From: Mya arenaria
Taxonomy: Eukaryota; Mollusca; Bivalvia; Myida; Myidae
Reading direction: 5' to 3'
Length of the DNA: 64,000 nt
Assembly: GCF_026914265.1 (NCBI RefSeq)
Contig: NC_069138.1
Coordinates: forward strand, 32,280,131 to 32,344,130
Shown in pieces: positions 39,801 through 48,947 of this stretch. Each line of letters opens with the position of its first letter. The first letter of the stretch is position 1. Below the pieces are notes generated by a model, which saw only the letters and a list, made by a program, of their open reading frames with translations, did not search any database and had not been told where the DNA came from. A program made the translations under genes and the position numbers.

Positions 39801-39963
39801 TCTCTTGTGATAGTTCACATTGTTTGTTTCCTATCGTGCCGTTATTGCATGTCAGAGTGAAGTGTGCGTCAGTGTTTTCATAATCAGAGTAGTCAGGATA
39901 TGAATAATAGTCATAAACCTCACTGTTTTTGATACTATATCCTTCATGGCAAGTTACCGTGAT
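21581..39963 (-). CDS. Secreted CCP/EGF/PLAT/PAN multidomain protein gene (5' end not visible)
   Basis: Thirteen exons join in compatible phases over 18.4 kb into about 750 residues. N to C, the order is: second half of a CCP (sushi) domain, Ser/Thr/Pro-rich linker, CCP, CCP-like six-Cys segment, CCP, EGF, EGF, CCP, PLAT, PLAT and PAN/Apple-like. These modules belong to extracellular proteins. CCP, EGF and PAN mediate protein or carbohydrate binding; PLAT is a beta-sandwich that binds lipids or protein partners. No transmembrane segment occurs in the visible part, so a secreted product is inferred. Module boundaries are mostly phase 1; each PLAT and at least one CCP is split internally by a phase-0 intron. 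The signal peptide and N-terminus are missing: the first exon here starts inside a CCP domain. I know no named protein with exactly this order. It could be an immune-type recognition or matrix protein; that is inference. Confidence 0.85.
24000..24640. mobile_element. Foldback element in an intron
   Basis: TTTTCTCCCACCTCAGTTA (from about 24171) and its complement TAACTGAGGTGGGAGAAAA (ending about 24629) form inverted repeats some 440 bp apart. Next to the right arm, a block of about 64 bp carrying AGAATTTCTAGCATG...GGATCTACTTA is tandemly duplicated (about 24524-24629). To the left, 24056-24140 holds a hairpin with arms TTTTGCGGAAAC and GTTTCCGCAAAA within a wider CGACCC...GGGTCG palindrome. 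It lies in the intron between exons 12 and 13. No transposase is encoded. Confidence 0.55.
24796..24946 (-). CDS. Exon 12: C-terminal half of PLAT domain 2
   Basis: Acceptor CAG and donor GTATGT bound 50 codons plus one base (phase 0 to phase 1). The translation starts IKRIVLSSGRYVYWLPDYVT and contains DDLYVFRYSIRNYILDG. It follows the PLAT pattern in which a short basic/hydrophobic strand leads to the W-x-[PL] strand and then a pair of aromatic strands. Its layout matches exon 10, so the two PLAT domains are tandem duplicates at exon level. Confidence 0.75.
26053..26228 (-). CDS. Exon 11: N-terminal half of PLAT domain 2
   Basis: The acceptor TTGCAG precedes GGTCATCG. The product begins GSSYRIRVKTSYYRNWKKQN and continues VYIWIYGSNGSTGW, the classic first PLAT strands (Y-x-I-x-V-x-T then aromatic-x-YG). 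It ends with EEWLIMRNIGK. Two donors fit phase 0: AAG|GTTGTA at 26056, matching the intron position in PLAT 1, or GTT|GTAAAA at 26053, one codon longer. The position equivalent to exon 9 favours the first. The coordinates given use the longer form. Confidence 0.75.
26655..30255. repeat. 30-bp minisatellite array (about 120 units) in a PLAT-gene intron
   Basis: Tandem 30-bp units near GGCTATACTGGAAATGTGTG + TGCAATGTGT, with GGACATGTG and GTGAGCAATG variants, run for 3.6 kb. The left third is the most homogeneous; divergence and small indels rise to the right. Ten codons per unit keep plus-strand frames open and give Cys-rich ORFs of up to about 150 residues (CVQCVGYTGN-type repeats). Stops interrupt them irregularly, so I do not call a protein. 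On the strand of the host gene each unit contains ACATTTCCAG, which resembles a 3' splice acceptor. The array lies wholly between exons 10 and 11. Confidence 0.95.
30927..31083 (-). CDS. Exon 10: C-terminal half of PLAT domain 1
   Basis: Acceptor GCAG and donor GTAAGC bound 52 codons plus one base. The product starts VSKIQLGVKARSYTNDGWIP and continues ASVLIENVSRGEYYQFVHGA, then ends near YLYPAG. The W-x-P followed by a V-x-V/I-x-N strand is typical of the second half of PLAT. Phase 0 to phase 1, identical to exon 12. Confidence 0.8.
31090..31250. mobile_element. Small foldback repeat in an intron
   Basis: AATACACCTTTTTGAGGTCT near 31103 is complementary to AGACCGAAAAAGGTGTATT near 31217-31236. 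An inner pair, TCTGCAAAGGCC and GGCCTTTGCAGA, extends the stem around a GCCCGAGTGCGTAGCACGAG core. It sits a few bases upstream of the exon 10 acceptor on the gene strand and could form a stable hairpin in the pre-mRNA. It is probably a MITE. Confidence 0.6.
32421..32596 (-). CDS. Exon 9: N-terminal half of PLAT domain 1
   Basis: Acceptor TTGCAG and donor GTATTT bound 58 codons (phase 1 to phase 0). The product begins GASYSITVKTADDWFAGTNG and continues EVYLYMYGSIENSG, ending GHFVDVGK. The Y-x-I-x-V-x-T strand, the acidic turn and the Y-x-YG strand are the hallmark of PLAT domains. A glutamate/aspartate-rich middle (EFEAGDVDL) fits the usual F-x-x-G-x-x-D segment. Confidence 0.85.
33003..33170 (-). 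CDS. Exon 8: CCP/sushi domain
   Basis: This is a phase 1-1 exon of 55 codons with acceptor TTTCAG and donor GTAACT. The product, EEGCQAPIDKGNDAF and onward, has four cysteines in CCP order (GC, ESC, ITC, VSC), the conserved G-x-W before the last Cys (NGHWSEQVSC), and an aromatic Y-R-N-G-D-T-Y segment. It is a complete single-exon sushi module, as is normal for this family. Confidence 0.88.
35699..35794 (-). CDS. Exon 7: EGF-like domain with a GC donor site
   Basis: This is a phase 1-1 exon. The product, CPSGCQNGGTCTSPSRCSCP followed by EGFSGYMCQT, has the six cysteines and the GF-x-G-Y pattern of an EGF module. No GT donor exists at the expected place. The exon must end ACGG|GCAAGT, a textbook GC-AG donor with perfect flanking consensus. 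The phase remains correct with exon 8, which begins with the second base of a Glu codon. Confidence 0.82.
36197..36286 (-). CDS. Exon 6: EGF-like domain
   Basis: This is a phase 1-1 exon with donor GTAAGT. The product AKCECRYGGTCIRDKHCECP followed by PNSTGEQCET holds six cysteines in EGF spacing and a potential N-glycosylation site (NST). It joins in frame to exon 7. A plus-strand ORF of 248 codons (36093-36839) covers this exon in antisense and is not called as a gene. Confidence 0.85.
37223..37480 (-). CDS. Exon 5: CCP/sushi domain
   Basis: This is a phase 1-1 exon of 85 codons with acceptor TTCCAG and donor GTATAA. Four cysteines occur (VNCTLD, DFNCEIG, RFRCDRGKW, FPKCRPG), with a Trp shortly after the third, as in sushi modules. 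At about 85 residues it is longer than the usual 55-65, with insertions before the second and before the fourth Cys. Confidence 0.75.
37663..37866 (-). CDS. Exon 4: CCP-like cysteine-rich segment
   Basis: This is a phase 1-1 exon of 67 codons. The product starts VDTSDTAVTSPEGCMTVQNG, contains GQSVECNEGYVN and ends with SCSCDRDNPALVCNG then KAKCNPG, six cysteines in all. The ECNEGY motif is typical of CCP cores; the two extra cysteines make it an atypical member. Confidence 0.7.
38068..38245 (-). CDS. Exon 3: C-terminal half of a CCP domain
   Basis: Acceptor TTGTAG and donor GTAAGG bound 59 codons plus one base (phase 0 to 1). The product IPNGKQSRAEKECKDYYEGY is followed by an acidic loop (NYDDDDGEE) and VNCTDGVLSDYTLVCDDG. 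With exon 2 it completes a four-Cys CCP. The loop between the second and third cysteines is expanded and acidic. Confidence 0.75.
39382..39464 (-). CDS. Exon 2: N-terminal half of a CCP domain
   Basis: This short exon (27 codons, phase 1 to 0) has acceptor ATCTAG and donor GTAAGG. It encodes GVLNCTIPETTDVQF and on to LKEGTK. It supplies the first Cys of the CCP completed by exon 3, and an NCT glycosylation sequon. Confidence 0.7.
39690..39963 (-). CDS. Exon 1 visible here: C-terminal half of a CCP domain plus Ser/Thr-rich linker
   Basis: Acceptor TTTCAG and donor GTAAGC bound 91 codons plus one base. The product starts ITVTCHEGYSIKNSEVYDYY, a CCP core (TCHEGY), followed by FTLTCNNGTIGNKQC, then a low-complexity stalk rich in Pro, Ser, Thr, Asp and Glu (KPSSPDNETTTVPSDETTSP). 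The phase-0 start inside the module, exactly as in exon 3, implies a preceding short exon with the first Cys. I cannot find it in the window. Confidence 0.75.
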
Positions 39964-40461
39964 CTGAAATGGTAACCAGTCATATCAGGTACCTAACAAA
40001 AATATGTAAATTATTGATGCCAGGTGACCCCATGTTAGTATTGTATTATTTGAAAGGGTTATGTGTTCATACAAAAGAATAACATAATTTAACGAAAAAA
40101 GTAAAACAATTATTTCTGTTTGTTCTTTTGCTTGAAACATATATCGTTAACGTCAGATTTCAGTTCGAGAAAAAGAACAAATATGTAAATTGAAATAACT
40201 TTATGAATTATGTCATTTATTTTACACTCAAGTAGTAATCAGCAATAAATACTTTCAAATGCTACTTTAATGGTATGCGGACATCGGACATCTGCATTTA
40301 AAAATATAGTTAATGTAGCTATCAAAGGAAGAGCCTATATGTGGGCCAGATACCTTATTCAATAATTGCCACCATAATATTTACTTATAATAAATGCAAC
40401 TGGCTTTTATATTTGATATGAGCAATGAACATATTTGTGTAAATGAAAGTGGTTTTGTAAA

Positions 40462-43354
40462 GCGAGAACGAGCCTTACATGTATGGTAGGGGTCAGTAGG
40501 GCTTATATTGCCCATATACGCACAATGTTGGGCTAAGGACGGGGCCAGACTAAAATCCTCGTAGTATTAACAGTTTCCCCGAATGTATCACACCGCCAGG
40601 TAACCCTTGGATACAGTGCCATTGGTCCCCTTGCTCGTTTTTAAGGCATCCGCACCACAGCAGTGTCTGAATATGGGCCAAATTGGCATGGGGGATCGAG
40701 TTCATGTCCCTATCCCGCATAGCCTGCCTAAAATCCTAGGGTATTCACATGTGCCATCACCTAGGGCCAGGTCTCGGCTACACAGTGACATAGGTCCCTA
40801 TGGTCCCCTTGCTCGTTTCTGCGAGAACGAGCCTTACATGTATGGTAGGGGTCAGTAGGGCTTATATTGCCCATATACGCACAATGTTGGGCTAAGGACG
40901 GGGCCAGACTAAAATCCTCGTAGTATTAACAGTTTCCCCGAATGTATCACACCGCCAGGTAACCCTTGGATACAGTGCCATTGGTCCCCTTGCTCGTTTT
41001 TAAGGCATCCGCACCATAACAGTGTCTGAATATGGGCCAAATTGGCATGGGGGATCGAGTTCATGTCCCTATCCCGCATAGCCTGCCTAAAATCCTAGGG
41101 TATTCACATGTGCCATCACCTAGGGCCAGGTCTCGGCTACACAGTGACATAGGTCCCTATGGTCCCCTTGCTCGTTTCTGCGAGAACGAGCCTTACATGT
41201 ATGGTAGGGGTCAGTAGGGCTTATATTGCCCATATACGCACAATGTTGGGCTAAGGACGGGGCCAGACTAAAATCCTCGTAGTATTAACAGTTTCCCCGA
41301 ATGTATCACACCGCCAGGTAACCCTTGGATACAGTGCCATTGGTCCCCTTGCTCGTTTTTAAGGCATCCGCACCACAGCAGTGTCTGAATATGGGCCAAA
41401 TTGGCATGGGGGATCGAGTTCATGTCCCTATCCCGCATAGCCTGCCTAAAATCCTAGGGTATTCACATGTGCCATCACCTAGGGCCAGGTCTCGGCTACA
41501 CAGTGACATAGGTCCCTATGGTCCCCTTGCTCGTTTCTGCGAGAACGAGCCTTACATGTATGGTAGGGGTCAGTAGGGCTTATATTGCCCATATACGCAC
41601 AATGTTGGGCTAAGGACGGGGCCAGACTAAAATCCTCGTAGTATTAACAGTTTCCCCGAATGTATCACACCGCCAGGTAACCCTTGGATACAGTGCCATT
41701 GGTCCCCTTGCTCGTTTTTAAGGCATCCGCACCACAGCAGTGTCTGAATATGGGCCAAATTGGCATGGGGGATCGAGTTCATGTCCCTATCCCGCATAGC
41801 CTGCCTAAAATCCTAGGGTATTCACATGTGCCATCACCTAGGGCCAGGTCTCGGCTACACAGTGACATAGGTCCCTATGGTCCCCTTGCTCGTTTCTGCG
41901 AGAACGAGCCTTACATGTATGGTAGGGGTCAGTAGGGCTTATATTGCCCATATACGCACAATGTTGGGCTAAGGACGGGGCCAGACTAAAATCCTCGTAG
42001 TATTAACAGTTTCCCCGAATGTATCACACCGCCAGGTAACCCTTGGATACAGTGCCATTGGTCCCCTTGCTCGTTTTTAAGGCATCCGCACCACAGCAGT
42101 GTCTGAATATGGGCCAAATTGGCATGGGGGATCGAGTTCATGTCCCTATCCCGCATAGCCTGCCTAAAATCCTAGGGTATTCACATGTGCCATCACCTAG
42201 GGCCAGGTCTCGGCTACACAGTGACATAGGTCCCTATGGTCCCCTTGCTCGTTTCTGCGAGAACGAGCCTTACATGTATGGTAGGGGTCAGTAGGGCTTA
42301 TATTGCCCATATACGCACAATGTTGGGCTAAGGACGGGGCCAGACTAAAATCCTCGTAGTATTAACAGTTTCCCCGAATGTATCACACCGCCAGGTAACC
42401 CTTGGATACAGTGCCATTGGTCCCCTTGCTCGTTTTTAAGGCATCCGCACCACAGCAGTGTCTGAATATGGGCCAAATTGGCATGGGGGATCGAGTTCAT
42501 GTCCCTATCCCGCATAGCCTGCCTAAAATCCTAGGGTATTCACATGTGCCATCACCTAGGGCCAGGTCTCGGCTACACAGTGACATAGGTCCCTATGGTC
42601 CCCTTGCTCGTTTCTGCGAGAACGAGCCTTACATGTATGGTAGGGGTCAGTAGGGCTTATATTGCCCATATACGCACAATGTTGGGCTAAGGACGGGGCC
42701 AGACTAAAATCCTCGTAGTATTAACAGTTTCCCCGAATGTATCACACCGCCAGGTAACCCTTGGATACAGTGCCATTGGTCCCCTTGCTCGTTTTTAAGG
42801 CATCCGCACCACAGCAGTGTCTGAATATGGGCCAAATTGGCATGGGGGATCGAGTTCATGTCCCTATCCCGCATAGCCTGCCTAAAATCCTAGGGTATTC
42901 ACATGTGCCATCACCTAGGGCCAGGTCTCGGCTACACAGTGACATAGGTCCCTATGGTCCCCTTGCTCGTTTCTGCGAGAACGAGCCTTACATGTATGGT
43001 AGGGGTCAGTAGGGCTTATATTGCCCATATACGCACAATGTTGGGCTAAGGACGGGGCCAGACTAAAATCCTCGTAGTATTAACAGTTTCCCCGAATGTA
43101 TCACACCGCCAGGTAACCCTTGGATACAGTGCCATTGGTCCCCTTGCTCGTTTTTAAGGCATCCGCACCACAGCAGTGTCTGAATATGGGCCAAATTGGC
43201 ATGGGGGATCGAGTTCATGTCCCTATCCCGCATAGCCTGCCTAAAATCCTAGGGTATTCACATGTGCCATCACCTAGGGCCAGGTCTCGGCTACACAGTG
43301 ACATAGGTCCCTATGGTCCCCTTGCTCGTTTCTGCGAGAACGAGCCTTACATGT
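40462..43354. repeat. 359-bp tandem array, eight near-identical units, each a dimer
   Basis: Eight full units (starts at 40462, 40821, 41180 and so on every 359 bp) are followed by a 21-bp partial unit. Copies are almost identical; for example the second unit has ACCATAACAG where the others have ACCACAGCAG. Inside a unit two related halves of about 178 and 181 bp share TAAAATCCT, a CAGTG(A/C)CAT block and GGTCCCCTTGCTCGTTT, so it is a dimeric higher-order repeat. Each unit has a short hairpin (GCTCGTT/AACGAGC). It is clearly more GC-rich than the flanks. An 82-83-codon ORF recurs in every unit only because the units are copies. The array lies upstream of the first visible exon of the CCP/PLAT gene, probably in its intron. 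Confidence 0.97.
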
Positions 43355-44840
43355 TTCCTCGAGATTAATGCTCTTATTGTATTGATTTTGATGGTGATAC
43401 GGTGCTAGCACCGCAACCCCGCGGTGATATGGTGATACGGTGCTACGGTGCTAACTTCACGCACATTAAAAATGCATGTTCTCCGTTTGAAAATCGTTTC
43501 AATGGGTTCGTCAGCAATAAGGTTTACCATAAATCCCAATGAGTCCTAGGGAATAAAAGAATGATTTATGACCAATGAATCGTCGTCATATATGCAGCCT
43601 AAACCAGATTTGTATTCATTTTTAGTTCTTGAAATGTTTTATAGCAATATTCGATTCTTTTGATGTTATTGGATGCCGATAAAAAAATCCGTTTCTGTTT
43701 TATTTTAGAACTCAAAATGCACCTGCATGTATTACATTCTGTGTTCGTATAGTTATGTATGTTAACAAATCACGAAAAGAACAGACAGACCAGTCACGTA
43801 ATTTTAAATAACGGATATATCACTTATATCTGAATTAAAGATCGACAAAACCTGGACCAATTTCATGTAATCATGTTAATTCGGATTTGATTGTAAACTT
43901 GTCGGTGGTATATAGAGATATACCAGTGAAATAAAATTGAAATTCACTTGTTAATTTAAAGAATATGTGTTTAAACTTTCATATAATCTGTAAATTACTG
44001 AACACAATTCAATTAATAATTGTGTTGATATTTTTAGATATACTCGTATATATTATTAATTTAAGCATTCAATTAAAACTCACAGTAGATCTGGTTCCAA
44101 TACACTTAACTTCTAAATTCAAATCTTATTAATTTTCTCCCGAACGATCATGATAATTTATTATTTAAAAGCAAATTTTCTCATGGAATGTGTTGATAAA
44201 ACAACATTTTTTTCATTTTAAAGAAAAATCCAAACCAAACAATGTACTTGAGCAAGCTTAACTTAACAACATTTTTGACTCTAGAGTCATTTTTGATATC
44301 TTGACCAAAGTGTTAAATCAACATTTTTGAGAGAGAATGCAATTCCACAAATAGTAAGAAATATATTGTTGCGACCGGGCGATGTAGTATCACGCCTCCA
44401 ACATAAATGACGCAACGCCATTGGACCAGGACTGGTCATGCGGTGACCCCAATTTTTTCTATATTGAGTCTCCAAATTCATATCGTACCAAAATGGCGTC
44501 TATTTTCCAATTCCGATGAATATTCACTCTCACACGATATGATTTTCTTTGCTCCGTATATCCCATATCTGGTCACCTACTAACCCCGTAACATATAATA
44601 TCTCACCTCCTACATGAATGACGCTATCCGATTGGCCCAGAGCGGTCACGTGCACGACGTGTATAATCCATACCCCCCCCCCCCCTGTAATTTCCAGTAT
44701 ATTTCATACCACCCCTGTAACTCTCATACTCTTTTCTTATCTTTTCACTGTAGGGGATCTAACACATGTACGTTATTGAATATCCATTTCATTCAAGCAC
44801 TCTGTTGAGTGTAACCGACTGTTTACATGAGTCATTTGTT
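43355..44840. other. Non-coding region with dispersed repeat fragments
   Basis: A GGTGATACGGTGCTA-type short repeat occurs at about 43390-43455. Two related blocks about 240 bp apart (near 44385-44455 and 44605-44660) share CC(T)CC(T)ACATGAATGACGC and an ATTGG motif. A poly-C tract follows at about 44672-44685. The ORFs here are not convincing. Confidence 0.45.
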
Positions 44841-44845
44841 ACAAA

Positions 44846-44980
44846 ATGGCAAGTAAAAAACGGTTTACAAGCGCATCAAAAATCTGTCGAAAAAAGGTTA
44901 AAACTAAATTCAGAGCAGACGCTGCGATGCAACAAGAAATTTGCAAATGTGCTGAGGAGCTACCTTCAATAGATTGTTAA
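44846..44980 (+). CDS. Candidate small basic protein ORF (44 aa), unrecognised
   Basis: ATG in a good context (ACAAAATGG) opens 44 codons: a Lys-rich start (MASKKRFTSASKICRKKVKT), then MQQEICKCAEELPSIDC and TAA. The composition is more protein-like than nearby AT-rich frames. An AATAAA at 45159-45164 lies about 180 bases downstream. It has no recognisable domain. It could be a short gene, the last coding part of a longer spliced gene, or a transposon remnant. Confidence 0.25.
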   Translation: MASKKRFTSASKICRKKVKTKFRADAAMQQEICKCAEELPSIDC

Positions 44981-45158
44981 AATTTAAGTGTTAAAAACAG
45001 TTAATTGTTAAACTGTTGTTGTTTTTCTTATTATTACATTGATTAATTGTGATACATCTTTCTTGTACAGTTATAATTTTGTGTAACCTTACTGAGAAAA
45101 TAGATATGCTGTTAAACAATTGTATTACTATATTTACATTGTTATTGTATTTGTTCCA

Positions 45159-45164
45159 AATAAA
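45159..45164 (+). other. Possible poly(A) signal
   Basis: AATAAA downstream of the 44-codon ORF on the plus strand. It is significant only if that ORF is expressed. Confidence 0.25.
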
Positions 45165-45279
45165 CTTGATTACATAACCTTTTTGTATTTCTTAAAATAT
45201 AATTTTGAGACAATATTTAAGCGTCACTGAATATTTTCATAACAAATACATTATATCTTAATGTAATTTTATTATTAAA

Positions 45280-45420
45280 AGTACTCGGTGAGATATATTC
45301 GTTACACTGTTAGAAGCTGGGGAGTATGTGATATACACACCTAGTGGTTTCATACCACGCTCGACCTTCGCTCTCGCACTAACAGTGTAACTAATAATAC
45401 GGGCGTGGTCGATAACAAGC
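45280..45420. repeat. Imperfect inverted repeat
   Basis: CGTTACACTGTTAG near 45300 and CTAACAGTGTAAC near 45380 are complementary and flank about 65 bp. This looks like a small foldback element. Confidence 0.45.
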
Positions 45421-46241
45421 TGTCCTATGAATTATTTGGAATTAAAATTCTGTACAATTACAGCATTATTCACACTTCCTTTTAAGTGTAAGTTTAAAAA
45501 ATATTAAATATTCATCTTATATTCCTTTTTCAGTCTTTGTTTCTCGTTACGTTATGCAACATGATTTCACCAGAGGGCATTGTTCGGAAATGCTGTTGTT
45601 TTGTTCGATTTTTTGTTGAAAAAAGGAGCTCTCGCTTCAAAATCAAACATTTCCTTTTGCGTTTTCTGACAATTAAAAGGGTGCCGTGTAGCCGTAGGAA
45701 AAAACATAAACTAAGTGAGGCCTTTCAGAAATATTTCTTGTTTCTTAATGTATTTTCAGAATTAAATTTATCATACTCGCATAGCTAATAACGACAAAGG
45801 GTGTCACTAAAATTGTATTGTCCAAGCATGCCTTTTCATGAATATCATTAAGGTATTTTAGTGATCTTTACATTTTCCCGATATATCTGTTAAAAGCATC
45901 GAGGTGTATCCTGATGCATTGAACATTAGGAATTCTTACAGCTCTACCCGACGTAAACTTTCAAATTGACGTGTTGATGCGACACACTAGTTAATACAAA
46001 ACATTAACAAGACTTCGATATTAACTATAAATATTTTATCATTTGATTCAATTAATTGTGCTTCCCGAAGGAATACCATATATAGTCGTATGCAACTTCA
46101 GGTGTGGACTTTAAACATAACAACCAGTTTGTTAATAGCTGGAATCTGAAGACGCTCGCATGCCGACGATCCTATTTAATAATAAGACTTAACTAGTGGC
46201 CACATTTTGCGAGAGTGTTCAAGAAAGAAAGGGGATATAAT

Positions 46242-47454
46242 ATGACGCCAAGAGGTGGTTTTGTGGTTGCTGTGTGGTGCATTCTGGGATTATTTTGTGG
46301 TATTTAATACTTTATAACATATTTTTGTGTGATGTGCACCTGCGTATGTTATTCTTTCTGAAAACAAAATAACATGGAATTAATATTTTTTAGTAAAATA
46401 TCGAATCAATTACAACTAAGATGTGAAAAGAAAATAATCACAAAGGTCAATAATCAACATAAACATACGAAGTATTGCATATTCACTCTGAAAAAATATG
46501 TACCAAGTTTATTGTTATCGAGTATTGAGTCTTGTACGCCGACAACGATGTGATTTCATTGCAAAATTTGCAAGTACGAGAGGAAAATAGTTGATAATCT
46601 CAACGAATAAAAATTAATTCGGCCTTGTTCACCATAGATAAAAACATCGTACGTAGAAGTTTTAACCCCGAGTAAATTCTTACAAAGCATAGTACGTATT
46701 TCTTTCTACATTGTTTGCACAGAAAAACCCCTAAACTTCACATCAATAATATAGCAGATAAATGAGTGATCGCCAGTCAACGCGAGGAATAACGGCATAT
46801 ATCCGTTTTAATTGGCAGTATGACATACGATTTTGCAAATCAAGTCAAGCTAATATGTATTTATTGCCTGCCACATCATATAACAGAATGACCGTTTTCG
46901 TAAGACAGAAAAACTTGCAACCCTCATACTGTATGTGTTTGCTTTTGTTTATATGATTTGTGTTGTGTGTTTAATTATTCATACTTGCTATTGATTTTAC
47001 AGGCCGGTCGGAGTCTTTTAGATGTTACGTTTGCATATCCGACCCGAACGACGAAGGTTGCGGCGACCCTTTCATGACGGGCACCAAGGAGGGTGATTGT
47101 GTCATGTGTGGCAAAATCAAGGGGAAGCAGAGCGGCATCATGGGTACGCCCTCTTGATATTGTTACATTTATTCTCTATTATCTGCTCCAGTAACTTACC
47201 AATCACAACATTCCATAACGACAACCAACCTTTTCATTTTTTCAGTGGTAACCCGTACGTGCTTGATCAGCGCCAAATTGCCCGCAAATATAGCAGCAGA
47301 ATGCAAATCCGAGGGCAAAGGAACACCAAGAGAGCACATCTGTTACTGTAATACTGACCTATGTAACGCCTCAACACGCGCCTCCATGACAACTGTCTTG
47401 CTCTTTCTTCTACCAACACTCGTTCTGTCCTCAAGAAATTATAATTGTATGTGA
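46242..47454 (+). CDS. Ly6/uPAR-type three-finger GPI-anchored protein, three exons
   Basis: Coding segments are 46242-46299, 47003-47143 and 47246-47454, joined phase 1 and phase 1 with donors GTATTT and GTACGC and acceptors TTACAG and TTTCAG. The joined product is about 135 residues. Residues 1-20 form a signal peptide (MTPRGGFVVAVWCILGLFCG). The mature domain has ten cysteines in Ly6 order: RCYVC, EGCGDPF, GDCVMC, TRTC, ECK and the diagnostic ICYCNTDLCN end. After the CN motif comes ASTRAS and a hydrophobic tail (TTVLLFLLPTLVLSS), as in GPI-anchor signals. Family members act at the cell surface as modulators of receptors, channels or complement. The specific partner cannot be told. The gene is complete and on the opposite strand to its large neighbours. 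Confidence 0.88.
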
Positions 47455-48430
47455 TGTGAAATTTTGTAGTGGCAATAGGAATGAGAACTTTCGTTTGTGC
47501 TATTTGTCACAGACTTGTGATATTAATGTTGAATAATCGGACATAGTTCATAATTGAATTTAACACACATAGTCGATCATAGATATGGAAAAAATCGAAT
47601 GCGTGTTTCCATAATAGATATTGGTATTAAAATAATAACACTTCATTTCAACAACTTATATACATTTAAATTTTGGCCTTACATATAGAATGACAGAAAA
47701 ACGAAATTTAACAAGTAAATTAGGTTTTGAATATTAGGAAAACCCAATTGGGTTTATGGTGTTAAATCAACTAATGGTATTATACCCGTTAAGGCTAAGG
47801 TATTAATTAAAATAAGTACATTCGATGACAATCTTTTGTATGATTTTTCGATTATATTTAACCATTGTGCCAATTATGTCATATCGATGGCTTCACTTCA
47901 AAATGCCGAAGCTGCATTTTTTCTGTTTCGGAACTTTTACATCGCTAAATTAGCCACATCTAACTGCAAAATGCTGAGTAAATAGTCCAGTGTGAAAATG
48001 GTGTTGTATCATGTGATCAAAATGTCGAGCAATGATTGGACATCTCACAGAGAAGCAAAAATGCCGAACCTTCAGAAATTGTACCTACAAATATTGAAAC
48101 TTTGGCATTTTGTAAAACAATGTGTGATAACCAAAATTAAATACTAAAAAAGTGGTTACTGAAAACATGGAATTTTATAGCTTCAACATGCGGAAGTGAG
48201 TCCATCGAAATGCGTTTTGTCTTTGTACGGTAGCTCAGATTTTAATTACGTTTAGAATTATGTTATACGATTTCACCTGTACCAATTCAATAGTATACAT
48301 TTATACAGAAGAGAGACGCAAAAACATTTTGATTCCCATTCTTAAAGGTGTTCTTAAGTGATTTTTGCCTCGATGTTAAATTATTCAATTGTTTATGACA
48401 AAGTAATATTCTATACCTTGAGTACGACTG
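47455..48430. other. 3' flank and intergenic DNA, no gene recognised
   Basis: No domain-bearing ORF. An ATTAAA-type sequence near 47627 might serve the Ly6 gene as poly(A) signal, but this is weak. Confidence 0.3.
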
Positions 48431-48435
48431 CTGTT

Positions 48436-48515
48436 TAGCACGTGATAAATTACGTCATAAATGCTACGTCGGAAGGCAATATTTTGCTTGTAGAGTTGAT
48501 ATGAGTTTTTAATCA
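48436..48515. mobile_element. Terminal fragment of MITE family 2
   Basis: CACGTGATAAATTACGTCAT followed by a CTACG...GGAAGGCAATATTTTGCTT stretch matches the end of the copy at 48948-49257. Only this terminal piece is present. Confidence 0.6.
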
Positions 48516-48947
48516 TAGATAAGTCATTAATTATGACCAACAACGCCTCGGAGTCATAGCTGAAATATACAGACTCTTACAGAAGTTATACTCTAACAAA
48601 CTATATAAGTAATTATATATACTACGGTACATTCCCGTCATATTAAATGAACATGTAATTTATGTTGAGAAAAGGCGACAGTCGATGTCATTGTGCTCAA
48701 GTGAGGACGTTGGAGAGTTCATGACGAAAACTTTTTGTGAGACAATAAATCAGCATAGCTTTGCTTCCTGGCCAACAAATATTATCAGCTTAACAACTGA
48801 AAGGGAATATATATGACAATGCTGTCATTGTTACATATTAATAATTAATGGGCAATTTAGTTGTGTAGTGTTTCTGTAGTGCTCATGTTGCGAAACGGCA
48901 TTTGACGTTGAGATATTTCCTCACCAATCGTGACACTCCGTGTGTAT

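Noticed and set aside
40462..43354. CRISPR array
   Set aside because: Units are contiguous 359-bp repeats without short repeats and unique spacers, and the sequence is an intron-containing animal genome.
40607..43368. Eight copies of an 82-83-codon ORF
   Set aside because: Identity comes from duplication of the DNA unit; composition (Pro/His/Arg, low similarity to any domain) and the lack of splice or promoter signals do not support a gene family.
45537..45788. Plus-strand 83-codon ORF after an acceptor-like TTTTTCAG
   Set aside because: Composition (Phe, Lys, Arg, Ser) is as expected from AT-rich DNA; no partner exon or domain was found.
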